Positions 51,009 through 62,800 of a DNA stretch of 64,000 bases are shown piece after piece. The stretch is from Gonium pectorale (Eukaryota > Chlorophyta > Chlorophyceae > Chlamydomonadales > Volvocaceae): NCBI GenBank assembly GCA_001584585.1, contig LSYV01000004.1:552349-616348 (forward strand), in the 5' to 3' direction. A model generated the notes under the pieces. The model was not told where the DNA came from. It was given only the letters and a program-made list of their open reading frames with translations, and made no database searches. The position numbers were made by a program, and so were the translations under genes. Each line of letters opens with the position of its first letter. Within the stretch, counting starts at the first letter, position 1.

Positions 51009-52048
51009 AGCTGCGGGTGCAAGAAATGCGTGCGCGGCAACGAGAGGCTGATGCTCGCCGCGAGCGACGCGCGAGCTCGCAGACACAGAGTGGTGCGTGG
51101 ATAGTAACATTTTTTGGGCACAACGCTTTGATGCAATGCATGCTAGATGGGCGACCAAAGACTTCCAACGTGGCGGACTTCGGAGCAACACATGAAACAG
51201 TTCACCCTGTCCCCAAGCTAAATTCAGCACACACGATGTACAATTATTTCATCATGTTTCCGCATATCTCCGCCCGGACGACTACACCAAGCTTGACTTG
51301 CCAGAAATTTATCAACAAACATACATGACCGACCGTATAGACGACATAAGGCAAGGGGTTTAAGCATCTGCGGGAATGGTAGAGTCCGACAGACAACTTG
51401 GGTATGCGCGTGTCGCGGCACGCCCGGCACGCCCCAGGAACCAGACCCCCGTCGCTTGCAACCCTGGCCATCTGCCGCTTTGAAACGCCACCATGCACAG
51501 CGTTCAAGCCAATCTTCTTGACGGCCTGAGTGCGCTTACTCGGGAACTTGTTGCGCTGGCTGCCGGCAGGACGTACATACGACGTCCAGGAAGGCGGCGC
51601 AAGGAGTGCCGCCGACTGAGGCGCATGAGTTCACACATCGTTGGGTTCAATGGTTGATTGGCTGCGATACAGTGACACGGACGGTCTCACCCAGCAGTTG
51701 GCGTGCCTGGTGCTTTGAATACGACAGCCGACAGCCAAAGGCTCCAGGCTCCGTAAGTTCCCTATGGCACGATCCGCACCCTACTCCATCTAGCGCCCAC
51801 CCCCAACCGCCCCCCGGGGGTGCCTGTTTGCAAGCATGCCGTCCCTTTCGGCCCACGTTCCGCCCATCCTGGTACAGCCAGATCCCAGATGCGGCCGAAA
51901 CCGTCCCATTCCCGCTGTTCCTGTACAGTTTGCGACGAGCGAGGATCTGGAGCGCCGCATCGCGGCGGACGCGGTCAATGTGCCTGGCCACGTGGCAGGC
52001 GGTGCTGCTGCTGGCACAGCCCCCGTGCCGCGCACAAGGTTACACGGG

Positions 52049-52501
52049 TTACAGGTACCCGTCAAAGCCTGTGCGGCCAGGGATAGATGAGTAGACCCCG
52101 TGCCATGGGTAGGTGGGTATAACCCTTGCCTCGCATGGCTGGCGGCAGCGTGAGACGGACCACTGCTTGCCCAAGTATGTCAGGTGCCGTGGTGCACTGC
52201 AGTTAGGGCAGGGTTTCGGTGGCCTCTTCACGGGCGGCCTGTTGTCCCTCCCCTTGCCTGCGCCCTTACTCGCCTCTCTCCTGCAACTCTTCCCAACGGG
52301 AAAAAAGGTGGCTTCCCTGTTCTCTCCAACATGATGATGTACTACGTCGGGGTCAGGTCGGGGCATTGTCCTGTGTTTCCCCCAGCGCATCCCTGTCCGA
52401 GCACCTGCCCTGCATGTTCCCCGCGTCCTACCGGCCTGATGCCCCTTATCGGGCTGCGGTAAGGGCGGCTCAAGGCCGGGGCCGACGGCTGGCCGCTCCA
52501 C
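52049..52501 (-). mobile_element. LINE 3'-end fragment with zinc-ribbon-like ORF
   Basis: An open minus-strand frame of 150 codons ends GRTGFDGYL-stop with the same 3' sequence as the element at 41644-41690, followed by a TGTAACC-like tail (to about 52038). Upstream it has a Cys pattern CPNCSAPRHLTYLG...CRQPC, like a small zinc-binding module. The section 52187-52290 is also similar to 53203-53300. Confidence 0.45.
52187..52290. repeat. diverged repeat, copy 1 (partner 53203-53300)
   Basis: Both copies share GGGTTTCGGTGG, then a CACGGG block, GTCCCTCC and CTCGCCTCTCT in the same order and spacing, with many base differences between. Confidence 0.6.
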
Positions 52502-53202
52502 GTGCTAGCCAAACGGCCGCTGCACGTACCGCACAGAGAGGCTCCACGATCCGGTATAAGCCCTGGCGCACCAGGCACTGTGGGGGCTCCGCGCCACCCG
52601 TCCAGTTTGCTCGTGGCAGGCTGGGCGGGACCTGGTGCTCGCCTACCTGCGCGCGGATCTACAGCACTGGCGGGGCCTTGCGGTGGAGACCAGCCAGTCC
52701 AACGCGCTGCCGGCGGTGGCCCTTGAAGCATTGGCGGAGGCGGCTACGGAGCTTCAGAAGGCCTTCGATTTGCAGCAGGAGGCGGGAGGCGGGGTAGCCG
52801 CCTGCGGGCTACGCGCTCAGTCGCAGGTGCCCGCTGAGTTTGGTGGTTGAGCTTGGGGTTCGGAGGGTGTGTTGGTTTTTGGTGGTGGGTGTTGCGGGTT
52901 GATGCGTTCTGGGTGTTTTGAGGTGCGGTTCCCCTGTTGGGGCGGGTGCCGTTTGCCACTCTGTTTCGGCGGTTCGCAGGGGGGGATAGGAGTTTGGGTT
53001 GCCGGCTTTTGCTAGGGGAGGAGTTCGTCTTGCTGCCTGTGCTCCGCGGATCCTTTCGGTCGTTCTCTTTCATCTCTCCTTTCCTGGTGTTCGTCTCCTC
53101 CTTTTCTGTGTTTTCGTCGTCTCGCCTTCCTGTTGTGTGGTCTCTAGTTGCAGGGCTCCTCGTCTTCTTGTGTGCGCCGCCGGTGTTTGGTCTTGGCTGG
53201 CG

Positions 53203-53300
53203 TGGTGCGCTGTAATTAGGGCTGGGTTTCGGTGGTTCTCATCACGGGAGGGCCGCCTGTCCCTCCACGGTGTCTACGCCCTTTCTCGCCTCTCTGCCTG
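53203..53300. repeat. diverged repeat, copy 2 (partner 52187-52290)
   Basis: Same orientation as copy 1. It lies directly before another repeat (53318-53438), so the two may belong to one larger element. Confidence 0.6.
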
Positions 53301-53317
53301 TAATTTTTTCACAGATC

Positions 53318-53438
53318 CTGAATTATAGCCATTAAGGTTCTAGGGGTCATGCTGTCGGCAGGGCAGACAGGGTGCATGGCAAGTCAAAAGACACGGTGGC
53401 AACTGGAGCGGTGACCGGACCGGGGCTTTACACTGCAG
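53318..53438. repeat. direct repeat, copy 1 (partner 54014-54129)
   Basis: Shares CATGCTGTCGGCAGGGCAGA and GACACGGTGGCAACTGGAGC with the partner; most bases are equal, with a 5-base difference in the middle. It ends at TTTACACTGCAGA. Confidence 0.85.
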
Positions 53439-54013
53439 AGGAGGAGACCTCACTGCTCGCGACAGCGCAAGACCAGACAGCAGCGCCCGCATGCGCAGTC
53501 CGGCGCCGCAAGGCACGGTTCGGCGCACCAGAAAACCTGGCACCACGAAACACCCACAAAACAGGCAGGAGAAGCCGACAAGCCGGAGAGCCTCGGACAT
53601 AACCCTACAGCAAGAGAAGACAGACACCACCCAGAGACTCCTAAACACGCTCAACTGGCTCAGGCGCCCGTCAGGCGCTTTCAGTTCGACTTGATTGTGA
53701 GTTCGTCACGGCTTGCAGTACCCGGCTGGTCCCTGTGCTGTCGCCAGAACCGGCCGTGCTGTTGGGTTGGGAAGGTTGGGATGGGCCGAGCCTGCCTCAG
53801 CCTGCACTGTGGGGAGGGCGGGTAGGAAGTTAAGCGAGCAGCAAAGCTCCAATAAGTGAGAGCAGATAGCCTGAACAAAGAAGCTTTGCTCCTAGTATTG
53901 GAGAGGAGCCCCGGTGACCGGGTCACCCGGGCAACGAACTCCAACTGACTGCCGTTCAGAACGTAGCTTAGAAGCTATACTCGCTTCGCTCATGCCGCGT
54001 CTAAGCGGCAATT

Positions 54014-54129
54014 CTGAACTACAGCCATTAAGGCTCTAGGGATCATGCTGTCGGCAGGGCAGACAGGGTGCAAGGCAAAAGACACGGTGGCAACTGGAGC
54101 GGTGACTGGACTGGACCTTTACACTGCAG
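54014..54129. repeat. direct repeat, copy 2 (partner 53318-53438)
   Basis: About 700 bases after copy 1 in the same orientation, as expected for long direct repeats bounding an element or for two scattered copies of one transposon end. Confidence 0.85.
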
Positions 54130-54366
54130 ACCAGAAAAGATAGCAAGAGTCGCAGGAGTCCGCAGCAGGCGAGGCCCAAGCCCCCAGGTCAAGTGGAAGG
54201 GCGAGAGCGGCGCTGAAGAGCAGGTAGACAGCCCCAACCGAGGCCCTTGGACTTGCCCCGACTGCGGATCCCCAACTGGGGTTAGACCCAATGCAGCCCC
54301 AACTGGTTTTTATTAAAAGCGCTACCCGTCGCCGGCCTGGCCCGGCACCCATCCTTACCGCTGGAA

Positions 54367-54921
54367 TCAGGAGCGGCGGCGCTCGTCGTCGTAGCCCGGG
54401 CGGGTCCACTTGTAGGAACGAAAACCATCGGCAACAGCGCCGGCGTTGAACGTTGACCGGCAAAATTCAGTGTGCTGGGAGTGCCAGGCCCGCATGCTGA
54501 CCGTCTTGATGTGGCCAAGGAAGTGTAGGCAGGTCGCCATATACCTCTCGCGGTTGAGCAGCTCGCCCAGAGTGTCCTTGCAGCCCTTCTTGTCGCCCTT
54601 GTTCAGATGGACTAGCGCCAGTTCGACCAGCGTCACCGACCCTTGGATCCGCTGAAGCCGTTGGCTCACCGGCGTCATCAGGTTGACGCTGGCCGTCGTT
54701 GACGGCGAGCTTGACCTTGGCCAGGTGGCAAGACGACTAGTGATTGTAGTAGGTGCGGGAGTCGGGGTCGGAGGGGTTAAGCACAGGGGCCTCCGGGGCC
54801 ACGTCAACCGGCCCGAGCTCCAGGTGCCCGGGCTCGTTGCCGAGTTAACGCTTCGAGGGGCGCTTGGCCTTGGTTTTTGGCAGACGGCTTCTGGATGCCA
54901 GCCACGGCCAGGTTGCTCCAA
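54367..54921 (-). CDS. unknown ORF, possible transposon remnant
   Basis: A minus-strand frame of 184 codons. The C-terminal half (HLNKGDKKGCKDTLGELLNR, then FLGHIKTVSMRAWHSQHTEF) looks like real protein. The N-terminal half is Ser/Thr/Pro-rich with low credibility and may be out of frame. It lies inside the repeat zone with no clear introns or promoter, and a minus-strand AATAAA-like sequence follows near 54310. No family recognised. Confidence 0.25.
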   Translation of the reverse strand: MEQPGRGWHPEAVCQKPRPSAPRSVNSATSPGTWSSGRLTWPRRPLCLTPPTPTPAPTTITSRLATWPRSSSPSTTASVNLMTPVSQRLQRIQGSVTLVELALVHLNKGDKKGCKDTLGELLNRERYMATCLHFLGHIKTVSMRAWHSQHTEFCRSTFNAGAVADGFRSYKWTRPGYDDERRRS

Positions 54922-55107
54922 GCGCCGTTGGTTTGTGGCTGGCTGGCTGGCGAACCGAGACCTCCGAGACGTGGCAGCTAGCCAAGCAGCGGTGGGAGGG
55001 AGGGGTTAGTTGGTTATTAGCTTGCAGTGGCGGGTGCTTTTTGAGCCAAGGTAAGGGCCGGCCGGGTCACAACGGCACTGCGGTCCAGCCATCAGACGTG
55101 GGCTGCG

Positions 55108-55735
55108 GTGCACGCGCGGGTAACACACTTCGCGTCGTTGCTCATACCCATTGGCAAAGTATTGGATAGCTTTGCTGACAGGCTTGATGCTCGGTGGCGA
55201 CTGCCCCATGTGACTGGAGCACCCCGCGACTTCCCTAGCGGCGAGACGGGAGTTAAGATGTGCCGGTATGCCAGCTGGATGGGGGACCCTTTGCACACGG
55301 CGACTGTGATGGCACCCAGCTTGCACCTAACGTTGATGCGGTTCAGGCTAGGATGTTGGGAGACGGAGGTGAACCGGCCCAATGGGCGAGCTCGGGCTGA
55401 GCGAACGTGCAAGGCCTGTGGTGACGCCGCGGCCGTAGAGGATGAACTACATGTGTTCTGCGAATGCCCATGCTATGAGCAACTCCGCGACCAATTCGAG
55501 ACTGCTTTGGGCTTTAGGCACCGTAACATGATTACTATTATGAAGGAGGCCCCGCCAGCTGCGGTAGGAGCCTACCTACAGGCTGTCTGGGATACCAGGC
55601 ACGCCATTCTTCGGCGTCAGGCGCTGAAGCGGGGTAGAGATGAGGACCATAACCCACTCCCCCACCCCAATATTCGCAATTCGTCCATGGCCCCCCCCCC
55701 GGCTTTGACGGACGTGTAACCTGTAACCTGTAACC
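55108..55735 (+). mobile_element. 5'-truncated LINE: C-terminal ORF2 part and tail, copy B
   Basis: An open frame (55108-55719) has the features of the C-terminal end of a non-LTR retrotransposon polyprotein: a helical region (RFRLGCWETEVNRPNGRARA) and a CxxC...HxxxxC zinc motif (CKACGDAAAVEDELHVFCEC). This motif is typical of the end of LINE reverse-transcriptase ORFs. The reverse-transcriptase domain itself is absent. After the stop come three TGTAACC units (55715-55735). The last 170 bases match copy A at 44098. A C-run (55690-55700) differs in length from copy A and changes the final frame. Confidence 0.8.
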
Positions 55736-56846
55736 TACTCTCGGTTGGGACTCCCGATGAGGGACGAACGCATTCGACCATATATGTGCGTCGCGGTGCA
55801 TATGAACATGAACGCCACGGGAGAGCCCTACTGGTCCCCTAGCTACCCGCACGCCAGACGTACAGAAGATAGAAGGTCCACGGCCTTTCGGCACCCGCGC
55901 ATCTATTACTTTGATTGGATTGCGCAACAGAGTAGGTCTATGACAGACACCAGCAAGCGAGCCAACTGCAGCTGCAGAAACCCCTTTATCTCCATACGAC
56001 TGTAGTAAAGCAGAGAATCGACTATCCTGTTGTATGGACTGATTGCAGGTGGCAGCGGCTTCCATGCCTCGTTGTGAAGTAAGTCAGTACGGACGCAACC
56101 GCTGCAGGATAACTGGGCCTACTATTTCGAACTTGCAGTTTCATAATGACGAGATCCTGCTTCCAATTTATATGGTTCGCAGCCTTAACACAATGTCAGA
56201 CAAAATGTGCCTCCACGACTTCTTTCTCATATCTCAAAGAACAGATGAATTATGTTGCACTGGTTCAGTCAGATTTGGCAAGACATTGTGTCGGTTTCCC
56301 ACTGCGAAGTGCGGGAAATTTAACTGATCGATAACCAAAGACGTACAACCGCACTCCGGCCACTGGAGGATGTATACCCTTCGGCCGCTTATTATGGCAG
56401 GAAAATAATTTTATCGACAATATAGACTATATTGCAGATAGCTACATATCCCATGTTAGGCGAGCCCCACTAAGTGGCTGCAGGCATTCCGCAGGCGCGG
56501 CGGATACGGACGTACCTGGAGCTTTGTTAGGTTTCACGCCGAGCCATCGCGGACTCGGTTCGAGGCTATGGCCCCTCCGTCCACAGGCGGTTCTTATGCT
56601 GGATCGGCGACGTCGTCAAGGAGTTCGGCATCAAGGAGAGGGAGGTAAAAACGGCTAACGCGCTGTGAAACTGACTCGGCGGAGGTTTGGGCATCGAGCG
56701 CTCCATGACGGCTCACAGTGGGAAATATCTCACTGACACGCGCCAACCAAGTAACCTGTGCCTTTTTCGTTTCAAAATCATAACCTTACACCGTGTGCTT
56801 GTTATCATTCCTTCTGCGTTGGGTAAAACGTGCATATCACTCATCC
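55736..56846. other. intergenic between LINE and TmcB-like gene
   Basis: Mostly AT-richer sequence without recognisable genes; the right end should contain the TmcB-like promoter. A coding-like fragment lies at 56531-56668. Confidence 0.4.
56531..56668 (+). other. coding-like fragment of unknown origin
   Basis: A 45-codon open frame between two stops contains VRGYGPSVHRRFLCWIGDVV and KEFGIKERE. The composition looks like a real protein core, but no start, splice sites or partner exons are clear. It may be a gene relic or transposon piece. Confidence 0.3.
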
Positions 56847-59800
56847 ATGCTCGGGTGTCGGCCGGTTTCTGAGGCCCCGACCCCGAAACTTTATTCCAGG
56901 GCTGAAGTCGATTCGGAGGATGATCAGGGCCTGTTGCACAGGCGTTCCACACTTGAGGTAAGGCAGCGTTGGGCATCATTGCGGGATACGTACGGAACCT
57001 CATTGCAAATGCATGCGCTGAAGCGGCTGAAGTAATGCCTTCGCCTTCATCCGTACTTATATGTGTCCAACCCAACCAGTGCACTCTTTTCTGTTGTGTG
57101 CAGGCGGGTGTCTTTGGCGTGCTTTTTACGTTGAGGTGGGTCTGCTGCCAGCGCGCGGCGTCTCCTGTTAGGTAGGGGCCCACCGAAGGGCCCTCACGAC
57201 AACGAACCCACTGACTTGAAATCCTGCTTGGTTCCGTCTACCTGGCGACAGAGTAGTTATGCACGGTGGGGGGTTTCACAAAGCGACAGGCGCCCAGGGT
57301 AGAGGACATCTCCTGCCGTGGCTGGTGTTCTGAGTTGCTTGGGAACGGGCACCGGAGTTAGTTCGCCAGGGCTGGGTGTAGCAAACCTCCTTCGGTAGCC
57401 GGCGGGGTCGCCGGGCCTGGTCGACCGAGAGCCCCGGTTCTTGGTCCAATGAAGCATGCGCCTCGATCCCCCGGACCTGCCTTCCGGCCCCGCAGCAAGG
57501 AGAACAGCGATACGCGCATCAACCTCAAGTGGATTATCGTAAAGATCCTCATTGACGCCTGGCAGCTCTTCGCAACGGTCATCACCCCCGCGAAGCAGGG
57601 GTGGAGCATTAACCCGAATGGAACGTGAGGCCTATGGGCGAGCGGGGAGGTGGCTGAGCCGGGATGGCCACGCTGGAGCGGGCGCTGCGATCCACCTGTC
57701 GGAAGTCCGGTGAAGCGGTTCGCGGCACCCGCTGGCATTTTGATGATGGGGCCACGGCCACTTTTGGCAGCTCAAGCGCCTTCCGGCACCTGTCCCCGGG
57801 CCTCTGACCCCTTCCAATCCGCCTGTTTGCAGGGTTTGGGCCATCATCGGAGTCCTCAACTTTCATTGGCTGCGCGACCTGGTGGGTCCAGGGCTCGCGT
57901 CTTCCAGTGCGTTTGATCTGCTTAAATCTCCAAAACCCCAAAAGGCCTTCGGCATATGTGTCGGATGTTTGGCAGCTTCCGCTGCACCGACCTGCCTGCC
58001 CAATCCTTTATGAGCAACATACCCTGGGAATCGACTCGTGTGGCCTGCATTACTCTCTGGGGAGCCTGTAATCTGTATCCTGTAATCGCCGGTGCAGGGG
58101 TACGGCGCCTACCTAGCCGTACTGTACGGCATGGTGGCACTGCTAACGGTCAACGTGGGCCTGTGTGTATGGGTCGCTTGGTGCTTCAAGGAGCACAAGT
58201 TCCCGGTCGTGTGGCCAATCCATGTGAGTGGAGCGACGAAGGGGCGGGTGCAGCAAGCTCCCTTGGACGGCATCCACGGTTGGCCGCCGACACAGACGCA
58301 GAGGAGCGAAGGGGCCCCATCAGGCGGCAGCAGCACGTGCGAGTGGCTCGGCACCAGGGTCGCGTGCTTCCAGATGCAGCGTTGGCACCCATCGCGAACG
58401 CCGCGAACATTATCATGAGCTAGCAGAGCCTGTGGACGGGGAGCAAAAGCGCTTTCCTGGCACCCTGCTACCCTTGCACGGCAACAATGGCCATGATGAT
58501 TTAAATGCAGGTGCTCCGCGTGTTCAGCAGCGTCTTCTTCCAGGCCTTTGATGTCACGTCGCTGAGCGTTCTGCAGGTGGGTGCGTTCGTGTCCCATGGG
58601 TCGTTGGGGCTGCGCTGGGCGTGGAGCCTTGCACCGCGATGTAGGCGGGGGAGGGGCGTGTCTGCTTAAACTACCGATCAATCGCACCGACTTTTGGGTG
58701 CCGCTGGCGTGTTGCGTGGCCCTTCAAGGGCATTCGCCGTGCCTCCCTCCCAAAGTGGCGCTTGGCCGTTGGCAATCCTTGGCTCCTGTTCCTTCCCTGA
58801 TCCATCCCTTTCTGTCCCGGACAGCTCGGCATCAGCTGCCGCTACACGGGCTTTGCCAAGCCCAAGTTGCAGCTGGAGCTGTTCCCCGAGTACAGTGAGT
58901 GGGAGGGTGGGCGTGAGACAGACAGCGTGCTGGGAGTCGCATGCAACCCTGTGAATGTTGCATTGCCGTGTGCCGCTGTGACCGCTCTAAGCGCAGAGAG
59001 ACGCCCATGAATGGATGGGCTCTCCTACACGTCAGGCCCTGAATTGGCTCCCCGCCCTCGCCCCGGCTCAGGCTGCATGTCCACCCCGCACCTGCTCCAC
59101 GCGGTGGTGTCGGCCCTGAGCCTGGTCGTGTTTGTGGCCATTGCGCTGCTGCTCAACATGGCAGAGGTGGGCGAGGAGGAGGGGAGGCACGTGAGCGGAC
59201 AGTCGATAGAGTGGCGTGGATGGCGTTTGTTGCGGCCGGCGGAGGCGGACCTTCACTGTGGGTCGCTAACGCTGGAGGCGCACACTCTGGCAGGGTGTAG
59301 CGGGGCAGCGACAGAAAGTGTGCAGGGCCGAGCCAGACACTGCATGCCACTCCGACCTGTGCTGCCCCGTGGCCGCAGGTTGAGGTGAACCCCAAGTCGC
59401 GGCGGCCGCTGGCGCTGGGGCACAGCGGAGCAGAGGTCATGGTCTTTGGCATCAAGGTGCGGACTAGTGGTTGTTGGGGAGGGGCGGGCAATGAAGCGCC
59501 GGCTGCTGGCTTCCTGGGCCACAGGCATGGGGTACCTGTGTGAAGTGTGATGACCATTGCGGTGCCCCGTCATTTGCCTGTGGCGTTGTTTGTGTCGTGA
59601 CGATGCGCGCGGGCTGGGGAATCTCAAATTTACATGCTGAGCGGATCAATACCAGCTCCCGCTTGTGCTGCCTGTCTATCTCTGGAGTGACCGTACGTTT
59701 CCCGCTCTCCGCCCTGCCTCCCGCCCGCCCAGGTGCTGCTGACGCTGGTGGACGTGTTTCTCGGCTGGAAGAAGGTGGCGGCAGTGGCGTACCTGGCGCT

Positions 59801-62800
59801 GTCGCTGTCGCTGGCCTACCAGTACCTGCGATGGGTGAGTTGGCAGGTGGACACGGTGCTTGTGGGCGGCCAGTTCGCGCCGGCTGGCGGATGCCAATGA
59901 CTGCCGTCGCCACGGAACCTGGAAGTCACAGACTCGGGCGATCTATACAGAACTCATACCGACTTATAGGGATGAGCGTCTCCGTTCAGGCATCTGCGCT
60001 CGCGCCCCCCAACTTCACCCACATCCTCCGCCCGCAGAGTCCCAACCTGGTGGGCTGGATGAACCACCTGAAGAGCGGCGTGTCCGCGGCCATCGCCTGG
60101 TCCGCGGCCATGCTGGTCCTGCTGGTGTTCCGGCCCGGGGTCAAGACGGCGCAGGCGCAGCAGTGGGCGGACGCAGTCACCATTGTCATGCTCGCGGGCC
60201 TGGCGCCCGCCTTTGGCGTCGGCGCCCTCCTGTCGTGGTACGCCATCCGACGGATGACCAGGAAGGCGCTCGCCCACCTGGCGTGAGTGCTCCAAAGGGC
60301 GCTGTAGGAGTGAGAGGAATCAGCGTGTAGGAAGCAGCAGGGCCTTGAGTGCGTTGTGCATGGCCATGCGAGTGCCGCGCATGAGTCGCGCATGGGGTGC
60401 GCTCCGGCGGGCCCCTGCGCCCAGCCAGTGCCTGTCCTCTCGCGCAGACGATCAAGCGCACGAATCCCGCTGTCCGCCCTTATGGGCCCGCCCGCTGTCC
60501 GCCCTTATGGGCCGCGCAGAGAACGCAAGCCGGGCGTACCGCTGGAAGACGTGTGCCGCAACCTGGACGACCCACGGGACATCGAGATCGTGTCCAGGTG
60601 GGAGGTTGGCGCTAGGCCAGTGGGCCCGGGCGGGTTTGGTTAGGACGAAGGAGATGGAGCCCGCATCATGCCCGCTGCTGCCATATTACGCCTGTTCTCC
60701 CGTTGTTGTCCCGGCGGTGGTCAACCCGCAGGTGCTGCCGGGTTTGGAAGGACGAGTATAACATGGAACCGGAGGCAGTCAACAATGCACACGACCTGAT
60801 CAAGGTACGCGGGTCGTGGTGTTTGCGCAGCCCAGCGTGTCGCGTTCCGGGCCCCGGCGTGGGCGCCCGGCTCATACCTTTGTGGAATTGAAGGGCCCTG
60901 GGGGCCGCGCCGTAGTTGCCCAGGGACTTGTGTGCTTACCTGTTTGGACCGTACCCCAACGGGGGTGTAACCACGTGACGCAGGCTAGGTTGGATCCCGC
61001 CCGGCCTGAAGAGACCTTCCTGCGATTCGTGCCCCTCGCTCGCCCGTTCCTCAGGTTGGCCTCGCCATGTTCCCATCCAGCCCCTATATGGTATTGTTGC
61101 AGTAAGTTGGCCGGGAGCAAGGGCTTGGCACGGAGGGTTCATCAGGGCGTGTGGCAGTGCTGGGCGATTCACCATGTACGGTTCAGGCTTCGCCTTTTTC
61201 ACGTTCCTATACCGTGTTCCGCCCCTCCGCACCACGCCTGTTACTGCTCTGAACCGCAGCGCCAACTTCATGATCGACGTGCTGGGGGTCAGCCAGAGCG
61301 GCAACTCCCGGATCGAGGTGAGGGCTCGCTATGGTGTAGCATGCTGGGTCTCATGCCCAGCGGCGGGCGTGTCGTAGCCAAGGCCGGGCAAGCCCCAATC
61401 ACAGGCGTCCACAAACTAGGAGTTGTGCGGAACAGGCCTTGTCGCGTGGAAAGTATATCGTGTGGAGCAAGGGCCTCCACGCGCGCTGTCCAACCATCAA
61501 CCCACGCCACTTTCTGGGTCGCGTCCCGCCCTCCTACTCATCCGCTCCAACCTCCCCCTCCCCGCCTCGAACGCTGAACCCCTGTCCCCGCCCACAGGAG
61601 GCGATCAAGCTGGACCCCGGGCTCATGTGTCGCTTCATCATGTTCGTGCGGCAACAGCAGGCCATTGTAAGACCTGGGATGGGTGCACACGCCCGGCCAT
61701 TTGCACGTTCTTGGCTTTCCACATTGGGTCCCACACGCCAGCCTCCGAGCCTCCTTGCAGTGGGCGGTCCCCACCCTACAGCCTGCATTCGCCCGTGTTT
61801 GGTCCGTTGTTTGTGACGATAACAGCCTTGTCTCACGGCCGCCTTGCCCCACGCGCGCAGCAAAAGGCGGCTGGTGTGAACACCAACGGTGGAACCAACC
61901 TGGACTTGCTCGGGTGAGCGGGATGGTTGCGTAAGTTTTGTGCGTAAATTTATGATTGCAGATTCGTCGTGCCTGGGGTTGCAATGCACGATGTGGCGTG
62001 GCGTGATCCAGGCCATCTGACACATTCACACCTGTGCCCCATGCTGCTGCTGTGTACTTTGCAGGTATGTCGAGTACCAGCGGAAGCAGGTGAGCGCGGC
62101 CCCCTGCAAGCACGAGCGTACGCGCTTATACCCGCATCCATGCCACACACCTCGTCCACAGCGCCAACGACCTGCTCGCTGCACCGCCGCATGCCTAGTG
62201 GGCCGCTGCCTAGTGCCTGCTGCTGTCTTGGAGCGCGTTGCGTGCGTTGCATGAGTAAGTATCTGACATTGTAGCATATGGAACGGACGAGCCCCCCCTC
62301 GACGTGACGCAGCCCGCCTTTGCAATCGTCGTCCCAGAACCTGAGCCCTCGATTCCCATCTCGCTGCAGAGGATGGTCCTCAGGTTCCATCGGGAGGCTC
62401 TCCAAGCCATGTGCAGCTTCTGGTGCGTGGACCTGGGCACGGGCCAGCGCGGACGCGTGCGAGTGTGTGGGTTGTGCCGTTGGCCTGCCTGCTGAGGCCC
62501 CGGGTAACTGGGGTCTGCTTGCATTCAGGACCCATTAAGCCATCGTCGTGGCCAGGCCAAGCACGTGCAATCCTACACTTGCGTGCCAGGCCTTCACGGC
62601 TTGCCCGCGGCGTTTCGCTCCCTGCCTGCCCTGACTTGCAACCGTTCCGTGCCCTGCCGTGGCGCAGGAGGGCGCTGGATTCCTCAACTGTGTCCTTCTC
62701 GAACCTCAGCAGAGCGCTGGGCAAGATCGAGACCTCCGTCTCCAAGGTTGGTTGGCTTGGCAGTCAGGATTGGGGGCTTGGTCGCACTTTCCGGTGAAAG

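Larger units (their letters stand above)
51009..53317. other. 5' flank of NTRC and repeat-rich zone
   Basis: The first few hundred bases should hold the NTRC promoter. From about 51.7 kb the sequence becomes a patchwork. One plus-strand frame at 51836-52090 contains EDLERRIAADAVNVPGHVAG, and another at 52635-52850 contains ALPAVALEALAEAATELQKA after a plausible acceptor at 52621. They read like protein but match nothing I recognise and could be fragments of one gene or of transposons. Confidence 0.35.
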
